Shown here: in pieces, positions 58,155 to 64,000 of the stretch
How the letters are laid out: the number at the start of each line of letters is the position of its first letter
How positions within the stretch are numbered: the stretch's first letter is position 1
NCBI RefSeq assembly: GCF_937988725.1
Contig: NZ_CALKHS010000009.1
Location: 186,001-250,000 of the forward strand
Direction of reading: 5' to 3'
Source of the DNA: an uncultured Castellaniella sp.
GTDB lineage: Bacteria > Pseudomonadota > Gammaproteobacteria > Burkholderiales > Burkholderiaceae_B
DNA length: 64,000 bases
Notes under the pieces: model-generated
Told to the model about the DNA's origin: nothing
The model's input: the letters and a program-made list of their open reading frames with translations, nothing else
Databases searched by the model: none
Program-made: the position numbers and the translations under genes

Positions 58155-58815
58155 CGCGGGACGGGACGGGAAGTTCGGCCAGCACCGTGCTGGTGGCCTT
58201 GACCTTGTCGCCGATGGCGACACGCGGCCGCGTCCCTGGGGGCAAGTATACGTCCACCCGCGACCCGAAGCGGATGAAGCCGTAGCGCTGCCCCGCGTAC
58301 AGGGTCTGCCCGGCCTTGGCGTGGCACAGGATGCGCTTGGCCACCAGGCCGGCCACCTGCACCGCCGTCACGACCTGCCCTTTCGGGGTTTTCAGCACCA
58401 TGGCGTTGCGCTCGTTTTCCAGCGAGGCCTTGTCCAGCGCCGCGTTGAAGAACTTGCCCGGAAAATAGTCGATCGACTGCACGAGGCCGTCGACCGGCAC
58501 CCGGTTGGAGTGCACATTGAAGACATTCATGAAGACGCTGATCTTCAAGGCCGGACGCCCGCCGGCATAGGGATCGGCGGCATCCTCGACGCAGACGACG
58601 CGCCCGTCGGCCGGGCACAGCACCAGGCCTTCGCCGTCCGGCGCCTCGCGCGGGGGATCGCGAAAGAACTGCAGCGCGAACAGCGTGAACACCCAGAGCG
58701 GGAGGGACGCCCACGGCGACCACCAGGTCACCAGCAGGGAAACGACCAGGGCGCCGATCAGGATGAACCAGCCCTCGCGGGCGATCAGGGGATGCGGATA
58801 GGGAGGGATTTTCAT
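58135..58815 (-). CDS. psd: Phosphatidylserine decarboxylase proenzyme
   Basis: A 226-residue short-type (archaeal-like) Psd. N-terminal membrane segment GWFILIGALVVSLLVTWWSPW, then FFRDPPREAPDGEGLVLCPADGRVV, FMNVFNVHSNRVPVDG and the self-cleavage site RFGSRVD, where Ser becomes the pyruvoyl group. It converts phosphatidylserine to phosphatidylethanolamine. ATG 58815 is preferred because MKIPPYPHPLIAREGW is the family start. Confidence 0.95.
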   Translation of the reverse strand: MKIPPYPHPLIAREGWFILIGALVVSLLVTWWSPWASLPLWVFTLFALQFFRDPPREAPDGEGLVLCPADGRVVCVEDAADPYAGGRPALKISVFMNVFNVHSNRVPVDGLVQSIDYFPGKFFNAALDKASLENERNAMVLKTPKGQVVTAVQVAGLVAKRILCHAKAGQTLYAGQRYGFIRFGSRVDVYLPPGTRPRVAIGDKVKATSTVLAELPVPSRDDDSAA

Positions 58816-58834
58816 GGTAGGCGAAGGATAACCC

Positions 58835-58873
58835 AAAAAAACAGCCGGCATCCCATCGGGATGTCCGGCTGTT
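58835..58873 (-). terminator. Intrinsic terminator of the ilvBNC operon
   Basis: On the minus strand ACAGCCGG and CCGGCTGT pair, with an inner CATCCC/GGGATG stem and GAT loop, followed by a run of T residues. It lies just after ilvC and before psd. Confidence 0.93.
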
Positions 58874-58890
58874 CAGCGGCGCTGACGGGA

Positions 58891-59907
58891 TCAGTTCTTG
58901 GACTGGTCCACCAGCTTGTTGGCCGCGATCCAGGGCATCATCGCCCGCAGCTTGCCGCCGACCTGCTCGATCTGCGATTCGGCGTTCAGGCGGCGGCGCG
59001 AGGTCAGTTCCGGGGCGCCGGCGGCGTTTTCCAGGATGAAGTTCTTCGCGTAGACGCCGGACTGGATGTCGGCCAGGCACTGGCGCATGGCGGCGCGGGT
59101 CTGATCGTTCACCACGCGCGGACCGGTGACGTATTCGCCGTATTCCGCGTTGTTGGAGATCGAGTAGTTCATGTTGGCGATGCCGCCTTCGTAGATCAGG
59201 TCCACGATCAGCTTCAGTTCGTGCAGGCACTCGAAGTACGCCATTTCGGGCGCATAGCCGGCGTCGACCAGCGTCTGGAAGCCCGCCTTGATCAGTTCGA
59301 CGGTGCCGCCGCACAGCACGGCCTGTTCGCCGAACAGGTCGGTTTCGGTCTCTTCGCGGAAGTTGGTCTCGATGATGCCGGCGCGCCCGCCGCCATTGCC
59401 CATGGCATAGGACAGGGCCAGGTCGCGGGCCTTGCCGGACACGTCCTGGTGCACGGCGATCAGGTGCGGCACGCCGCCGCCCTGGGTGTAGGTGCTGCGC
59501 ACCGTGTGGCCCGGGGCCTTGGGAGCGATCATGATGACGTCGATGTCGGCGCGCGGCACGACCTGGCCGTAGTGCACGTTGAAGCCGTGGGCGAAGGCCA
59601 GCGCAGCGCCCGGCTTCAGATTGGCGGCGACGTCGTTGCGGTAAACCGCCGCGATGTTCTCGTCGGGCAGCAGCATCATGACCACGTCGGCGCCCTTGAC
59701 GGCTTCGGCGACTTCCTTGACGGTCAGGCCGGCGTTCTCGGCCTTCTTCCAGGACGCGCCGCCCTTGCGCAGGCCCACGGTGACGTGGACGCCGGAATCG
59801 TGCAGGTTCTGGGCGTGGGCGTGGCCCTGCGAGCCATAGCCGATGATGGCCACTTGCTTGCCCTTGATCAGGGACAGGTCGCAATCTTTGTCGTAGAAAA
59901 CTTTCAT
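58891..59907 (-). CDS. ilvC: Ketol-acid reductoisomerase (class I)
   Basis: A 338-residue short-form enzyme: VAIIGYGSQGHAHAQNLHDSG (NADPH motif), VGLRKGGASW, VMMLLPDE, PKAPGHTVRSTY and the C-terminal knotted domain with metal-binding ETETDLFGEQAVLCGG and ECLHELKLIVDLIYEGG. It converts acetolactate or acetohydroxybutyrate in valine and isoleucine synthesis. GGAG precedes ATG 59907. Third gene of the ilvB-ilvN-ilvC run, 166 nt after ilvN. Confidence 0.98.
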   Translation of the reverse strand: MKVFYDKDCDLSLIKGKQVAIIGYGSQGHAHAQNLHDSGVHVTVGLRKGGASWKKAENAGLTVKEVAEAVKGADVVMMLLPDENIAAVYRNDVAANLKPGAALAFAHGFNVHYGQVVPRADIDVIMIAPKAPGHTVRSTYTQGGGVPHLIAVHQDVSGKARDLALSYAMGNGGGRAGIIETNFREETETDLFGEQAVLCGGTVELIKAGFQTLVDAGYAPEMAYFECLHELKLIVDLIYEGGIANMNYSISNNAEYGEYVTGPRVVNDQTRAAMRQCLADIQSGVYAKNFILENAAGAPELTSRRRLNAESQIEQVGGKLRAMMPWIAANKLVDQSKN

Positions 59908-59989
59908 GTTGGAAACTCCGATTTTTTAATTCTGAAAAGAGAGGTTGGATACAGCCGGGCGCCCGCGCAGCGAAACGCCCTTGGGGTTT

Positions 59990-60071
59990 ACAGCTTTTGC
60001 CGCCGGGCCGCCCCAAGGCAAAAGGCGCCTCCTCGGGGGGCAGCAAGCCGAAGGCGCAGCGTGGGGGCGTC
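59990..60071. repeat. REP-like GC-rich palindromic element between ilvN and ilvC
   Basis: The interval contains inverted segments (for example GCCGCCGGGCCGCCCC, GGCGCCTCCTCGGGGGG and GCCGAAGGCGCAGCG). It resembles a dispersed intergenic repeat I recall from Bordetella/Achromobacter and Comamonadaceae genomes. Only one copy is in the window. It could cap the ilvBN message or reduce read-through into ilvC. Confidence 0.5.
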
Positions 60072-60073
60072 GT

Positions 60074-60565
60074 TCATAGCTTTAGAACTCGTTCGCCGCG
60101 CCCCACCCCCGAAACGCCCGTGCGGACGGTTTCCAGGATGGCGCTGCGGTCCAGCGCCCCGATGAAGGCGGCGATCTTGTCCTGCACGCCGGTCAGTTCG
60201 ATGGTGTAGGTCTTGTCGGTGACGTCGATGATGCGCCCGCGGAAAATTTCCGCCATGCGCTTCATCTCGTCGCGTTCCTTGCCCACGGCGCGCACCTTGA
60301 TGAGCATCAGTTCGCGTTCGACGTGAGGCCCTTCGGACAGATCCACGACCTTGACCACGTCCACCAGACGGTTCAGGTGCTTGGTGATCTGCTCGATGAT
60401 CTCGTCGGACCCGATCGTCACGATCGTCATGCGCGACAGCGTGACGTCTTCGGTCGGCGCCACCGTCAGGGTTTCGATGTTGTAGCCGCGCGCGGAGAAC
60501 AGGCCCACCACGCGGGACAAGGCGCCGGGTTCGTTTTCCAGCAAAATGGAAATCACGTGTTTCAT
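60074..60565 (-). CDS. ilvN: Acetolactate synthase small (regulatory) subunit
   Basis: A 163-residue regulatory subunit: ACT domain MKHVISILLENEPGALSRVVGLFSARGYNIETLTVAPTED, which binds valine for feedback inhibition, and a C-terminal domain (MAEIFRGRIIDVTDKTYTIELTG). It starts 11 nt after the ilvB stop. It is of the IlvH/IlvN type with the full second domain. Confidence 0.97.
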   Translation of the reverse strand: MKHVISILLENEPGALSRVVGLFSARGYNIETLTVAPTEDVTLSRMTIVTIGSDEIIEQITKHLNRLVDVVKVVDLSEGPHVERELMLIKVRAVGKERDEMKRMAEIFRGRIIDVTDKTYTIELTGVQDKIAAFIGALDRSAILETVRTGVSGVGRGERVLKL

Positions 60566-60576
60566 GGTCTATCCCC

Positions 60577-62298
60577 TCACAGATCCTCAGCGCCCAGCAA
60601 CATTTCCGTCAGCCCGCGGCCAGCCTTGACCATGGGCCAGACGTTCTCGGTCTGATCCGTGATGAAATCCATGAAGACCAGGCGGTCCTTGTATTTGGTG
60701 AAGGCCTCGCGCAGCGCCGGCTCGACGTCGGCCGGCTTCTCGATGCGCATGCCCACGTGACCGTAGCTTTCGACGAGCTTGACGAAATCCGGCAGGGCAT
60801 CGACGTAGGATTCGGAATAGCGCGAACCATATTCGATCTGCTGCCACTGGCGCACCATGCCCAGATAGCGGTTGTTCAGGCACAGGACCTTGGGCGTCAG
60901 GTGGTACTGCTTGCAGGTGGACAGTTCCTGGATGTTCATCTGGATCGAGCCCTCGCCGGTGATGACGGCGACGTCGCGGTCCGGATTGGCCATCTGCACC
61001 CCCATGGCGTAGGGCAGGCCCACGCCCATGGTGCCCAGGCCGCCGGAATTGACCCAGCGGCGGGGTTCCGGGAAGGGATAGTACTGGGCCGCCCACATCT
61101 GGTGCTGCCCCACGTCGGACGCGACGAAGGCCTGGCCGCGCGTGACTTCCCACAGCTTCTGCACCACGTACTGGGGCTTGATCACCGTGTCGGAATTCTC
61201 GTAGTCCAGGCACTTGCGCCCGCGCCAGCCGTCGATCTGCCGCCACCAGGCGTCCAGGCGGGATTCCGCCCCGCCCTGCTCGGCCAGCGATTGCGCGTAC
61301 AGGCCGATCAGGTCCTGCAGGACCTCGCGCACGTCGCCCACGATGGGCACGTCCACCCGCACCCGCTTGGAGATCGAGGACGGGTCGATGTCCACGTGGA
61401 CGATCTTGCGCGGCACCTGCGCGAAGTGTTTGGGATTGCCGATGACCCGGTCGTCGAACCGGGCGCCGATGGCCAGCAGCACGTCGCAGTTCTGCATCGA
61501 CATGTTGGCCTCGTAGGTGCCGTGCATGCCCGGCATGCCCACGAATTTCTCGTCCGTGCCCGGCAAGGCCCCCAGCCCCATCAGGGTGGTGGTGCACGGC
61601 GCGCCGGTCATGCGCACCAGTTTGCGCAATTCATCGGCGGCATTGGCCAGCACCACCCCGCCGCCCGCGTAGATCATGGGGCGTTCGGCGGCCAGCAGCA
61701 TCTGCACGGCCTTCTTGATCTGTCCCTGGTGTCCCTTGGTGACCGGCGCGTAGGAACGCAGCACGGTCGGACCGCGCTTGGGCGTGTACTTGCAGGTCGC
61801 CACGGACACGTCCTTGGGGATGTCCACCAGCACAGGACCGGGCCGGCCGGAGCGCGCGATGTAGAAGGCGCGGCGCATGGTTTCAGCCAGATCCTTGACG
61901 TCGCGCACCAGGAAGTTGTGCTTGACGCAGGGGCGCGTGATGCCCACGGTGTCGCATTCCTGGAAAGCATCCTGGCCGATGGCGTGCGTGGGCACCTGGC
62001 CGCTGAGGATGACCATGGGAATCGAATCCATGTAGGCCGTCGCGATGCCGGTCACGGCATTGGTCACGCCGGGACCGCTGGTCACCAGGCATACGCCGAT
62101 TTTGTCCGAGGATCGGGAATAAGCATCCGCCGCATGAACCGCGGCCTGCTCGTGTCGCACGAGGACGTGCTGGAATTTGTCTTGCTTGTAGATGGCGTCG
62201 TAGATGTAGAGGACGGCACCGCCCGGGTAGCCAAATACGTGGTCTACGCCTTCCTCGATCAGACAACGCACGACGATGTCGGCGCCATTGAGTTCCAT
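60577..62298 (-). CDS. ilvB: Acetolactate synthase large subunit
   Basis: A 573-residue ThDP enzyme: MELNGADIVVRCLIEEGVDHVFGYPGGAVL, RHEQAAVHAADAYSR with the catalytic Glu, GPGVTNAVTGIATAYMDSIPMV, and the ThDP motif VVAITGEGSIQMNIQEL...LNNRYLGMVRQWQ. It forms acetolactate or acetohydroxybutyrate. ATG 62298 has AAAGGAA upstream; the frame extends to 62604 but the extra segment is leader sequence. Preceded by a long leader with a terminator-like hairpin. Confidence 0.97.
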   Translation of the reverse strand: MELNGADIVVRCLIEEGVDHVFGYPGGAVLYIYDAIYKQDKFQHVLVRHEQAAVHAADAYSRSSDKIGVCLVTSGPGVTNAVTGIATAYMDSIPMVILSGQVPTHAIGQDAFQECDTVGITRPCVKHNFLVRDVKDLAETMRRAFYIARSGRPGPVLVDIPKDVSVATCKYTPKRGPTVLRSYAPVTKGHQGQIKKAVQMLLAAERPMIYAGGGVVLANAADELRKLVRMTGAPCTTTLMGLGALPGTDEKFVGMPGMHGTYEANMSMQNCDVLLAIGARFDDRVIGNPKHFAQVPRKIVHVDIDPSSISKRVRVDVPIVGDVREVLQDLIGLYAQSLAEQGGAESRLDAWWRQIDGWRGRKCLDYENSDTVIKPQYVVQKLWEVTRGQAFVASDVGQHQMWAAQYYPFPEPRRWVNSGGLGTMGVGLPYAMGVQMANPDRDVAVITGEGSIQMNIQELSTCKQYHLTPKVLCLNNRYLGMVRQWQQIEYGSRYSESYVDALPDFVKLVESYGHVGMRIEKPADVEPALREAFTKYKDRLVFMDFITDQTENVWPMVKAGRGLTEMLLGAEDL

Positions 62299-62540
62299 GA
62301 TGGATTCCTTTCGTAACCCGTGCCATGCACCAAGCGGCCTGAAGGCAGCCCGGGCCAGTTCTGGCGGTCCTCGACACGATCCGACGCTGGGCGATTCACG
62401 GAACCGCTTTGCCCGGACACATCGGGGGACCAGTCTGCACCCCTTGGCACAAGACACTCGCGCCATCGGGCGCAGTGTGGTGGAAATGGACGCCCCGGAC
62501 CACGCTTGTGGCGCATCCTGGAGCATGAAAACGGAAGACG

Positions 62541-62564
62541 AAAAAAACCGGGTGTGTGACCCGG
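62541..62564 (-). terminator. Terminator-like hairpin in the ilvB leader (possible attenuator)
   Basis: On the minus strand CCGGGT-CACAC-ACCCGG is followed by seven T residues. It lies between the probable ilvB promoter and the gene, so transcription must pass it; premature termination is the expected control. Confidence 0.75.
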
Positions 62565-62610
62565 GGGTTCGCCACATCGTCCAGCCCCGATGCGGGATGG
62601 ACAAGGGGCT

Positions 62611-62639
62611 AATTTACCGCGTTGCAACATAGGCTGCAA
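62611..62639 (-). promoter_or_regulatory. Sigma-70-like promoter of ilvBNC
   Basis: On the minus strand TTGCAG (62639-62634) and TAAATT (62616-62611) are separated by 17 bp. Transcription would start near 62604, about 40 nt before the leader hairpin. Confidence 0.6.
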
Positions 62640-62687
62640 GCTATACTGCCCCATCGCCATTCGCATGGCCTGCCGGATCCCAGCGAC

Positions 62688-64000
62688 ATGACCTCACCCA
62701 CGCCTGCGCTGCAGCGATTCTTCTACAGCCATTATTTCTTCGGCGGTTTGCGCCAGGCAACCGGCGTCCTGCTGCCCGCGCTGGTGCTGTCGGGCGTGTT
62801 CGGCTGGGTCGCGGGCGGTTTCGTCGCGGCCGTGGGCGCGGCCTGCGTAGCCATCCTGGACCAGCCCGGCGGCCCTCGCCGCTACGGCATCAACGGCATG
62901 TTCGCCGCCCTGTGCCTGGGCTCGGCCACCACCGCCGTGACGGGACTGGCCGCCAGCCACGCGCTGCTCATCTGGCTGGTCGTCCCGGCCTTGTGCTTCG
63001 CCTTTTCCATGCTGACGGTCTACGGCAAGCACGGCGGGCTGCTGGGCTTCGCCTGCCTGCTGATCATGACGCTGACCCTGCGCACGCCGCTGACGCAGGC
63101 CGACGTGCTGCAGCACACCCTGACCTCGTTCCTGGGCGGGGCGTTCTACCTGGTCTACAGCGCCATCGCCCACCGCGTCCTGTGGCACCGGGAAGAACAG
63201 CAGGCGCTGTCGGTCGCTCTGTTCGCCACGGCCGACTACATCGCCACCCGCGCCCGCTTCTACGACGTGCACCTGGACCTGGACGAAAGCTACCGGCTGC
63301 TGATCCGCCGCCAGGCCGCCATGACCGAAGCCCACCAGGCCGCCCGCGACATGGTCCTGCGCGAGCTGCCGCGCGGCACGGCATCCCGGGCCGACCGCCT
63401 GCGCCAGGGGCTGCTGAACCTGTTCGTGGACATGATCGGCCTGCTCGACAGCACCGTGGCCACCCATACCGACTACGCCACCCTGCGCCAGGCCCTGCCC
63501 GACAGCGACGCGCTGTTGTTCGTGCGCGACGCCATGCGCAAGCTGGCCGCCAATGTCTCCGGCCTGGCCCTGAACGTGGCCCGCAACCGCCGCACCCGGG
63601 TGCGCAACAGCGTGAAGGCCGAACTGCGGGCGCTGGAATTCGAACTGCAGCAGTTGCGCGATCAGGGCATGCTGCAAAGCAACCCGGAACTCTACGCCCT
63701 GCTGGTGCAGGTGCTGCGGCGCCTGCGCAACATGACGCGCCAGGTGGACCGCATGGCGGACCATTCCGTCAACCCGCTGCCGCCGGATGCCGACCTGACG
63801 AAGGCCAACCGGTCACTGAACCGCTTCCTCACCCGCCAGAAATGGCAGCTGCCGCTGCTGACCCACAATCTGCACTGGCAATCGGCCCATTTCCGCTACG
63901 CCGTCCGCGTCGCCGTCGCCGCCCTGCTGTCCATGACGGTGGGCAGCTTGCTGGCCCACACGCCCATGGTCCGCACCCTGGATCCGGGCATGGCCGGCCA
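62688..64000 (+). CDS. YccS/YhfK-type FUSC family inner-membrane protein (3' end outside window)
   Basis: Starts at ATG 62688 (MTSPTPALQRFFYSHYFFGG) and stays open to the window edge (437 codons seen). The N-terminus has about six hydrophobic helices (VLLPALVLSGVFGWVAGGFVAAVGAACVAIL, LIWLVVPALCFAF), then a helical cytoplasmic part (ADYIATRARFYDVHLDLDESYRLLIRRQAAM), then FRYAVRVAVAALLSM, the start of the second membrane half with the FUSC motif. This layout fits YccS/YhfK relatives of aromatic-acid efflux proteins. Cargo unknown. Divergent from ilvB. Confidence 0.88.
   Translation, partial: MTSPTPALQRFFYSHYFFGGLRQATGVLLPALVLSGVFGWVAGGFVAAVGAACVAILDQPGGPRRYGINGMFAALCLGSATTAVTGLAASHALLIWLVVPALCFAFSMLTVYGKHGGLLGFACLLIMTLTLRTPLTQADVLQHTLTSFLGGAFYLVYSAIAHRVLWHREEQQALSVALFATADYIATRARFYDVHLDLDESYRLLIRRQAAMTEAHQAARDMVLRELPRGTASRADRLRQGLLNLFVDMIGLLDSTVATHTDYATLRQALPDSDALLFVRDAMRKLAANVSGLALNVARNRRTRVRNSVKAELRALEFELQQLRDQGMLQSNPELYALLVQVLRRLRNMTRQVDRMADHSVNPLPPDADLTKANRSLNRFLTRQKWQLPLLTHNLHWQSAHFRYAVRVAVAALLSMTVGSLLAHTPMVRTLDPGMAG

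Larger units (their letters stand above)
62299..62687. other. ilvB leader and divergent intergenic region (389 bp)
   Basis: Holds no convincing gene of normal size. On the minus strand it contains a promoter-like pair (62611-62639), then a terminator-like hairpin (62541-62564), then about 240 nt of leader before ilvB. Small open frames cross it on the minus strand, but I see no run of Ile, Val or Leu codons ahead of the hairpin. Confidence 0.6.

Noticed and set aside
1..64000. CRISPR array, insertion sequence, prophage or replication origin
   Set aside because: No regularly spaced repeats, transposase, phage structural genes or DnaA-box cluster was noticed.

Overview
The window is high-GC DNA, densely packed with genes, from a betaproteobacterium of the order Burkholderiales. 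The gene order ilvB-ilvN-ilvC-psd-pssA-rpsO-pnp and tpiA-secG, the DUF2863, EarP/EF-P and YccS-type genes, and two TRAP transporters with GntR regulators all suggest the family Alcaligenaceae. Together with a complete nitrous oxide reductase operon, a denitrifying Castellaniella-like organism is my best guess. This is inferred from recalled gene order and protein style, not from a search.

Layout. 1-7.7 kb: end of a DUF2863 gene, the EarP rhamnosyltransferase with its substrate EF-P, DUF1178, a secreted thermonuclease-like protein, an AidB-like acyl-CoA dehydrogenase, DUF423, and adenine deaminase translationally coupled to an alkyladenine DNA glycosylase. 7.7-16.8 kb: complete nosRZDFYLX operon behind two FNR/NNR-like boxes, followed by tRNA-Arg(ACG). 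17-24.4 kb: an orphan amino-acid binding protein, then a 5-oxoprolinase locus (pxpA and a fused pxpB-pxpC) divergent from a GntR regulator and a DctPQM TRAP transporter. 24.5-27.7 kb: a copper cassette (YcnI, CopC-CopD fusion, a small secreted protein, a type 1 copper protein). 27.7-36.5 kb: hexuronate/aldonate catabolism (UxuB-like reductase, UxuA) divergent from a GntR regulator, a second DctPQM TRAP system, an L-idonate 5-dehydrogenase-like enzyme and an FMN-dependent 2-hydroxyacid dehydrogenase.

36.5-39.8 kb: a 62-residue small protein, an HDOD-GGDEF signalling protein, a small lipoprotein and an FMN reductase. 39.8-50.6 kb: a flavin monooxygenase with two carboxymuconolactone-decarboxylase/AhpD-fold proteins and a LysR regulator, then a dipeptide-type ABC importer operon ending in an alpha/beta hydrolase, with a 16-codon ORF overlapping the likely dppB start, and an orphan BrnA-like antitoxin. 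50.9-64 kb: housekeeping block with tRNA-Leu(GAG), cytochrome b561, secG, tpiA, tRNA-Leu(TAA), tRNA-Ser(TGA), a quinone oxidoreductase, pnp, rpsO, pssA, psd, ilvC, ilvN, ilvB with a leader terminator, and the start of a YccS-type membrane protein.

I saw no insertion sequence, integrase, prophage or CRISPR array. The most interesting points are the small ORF overlapping the dppB start, the terminator in the ilv leader, the putative operator motif shared by both promoters of the oxoproline locus, the copper cassette, the orphan BrnA beside a perfect palindrome, and the monooxygenase/AhpD/ABC-importer block.
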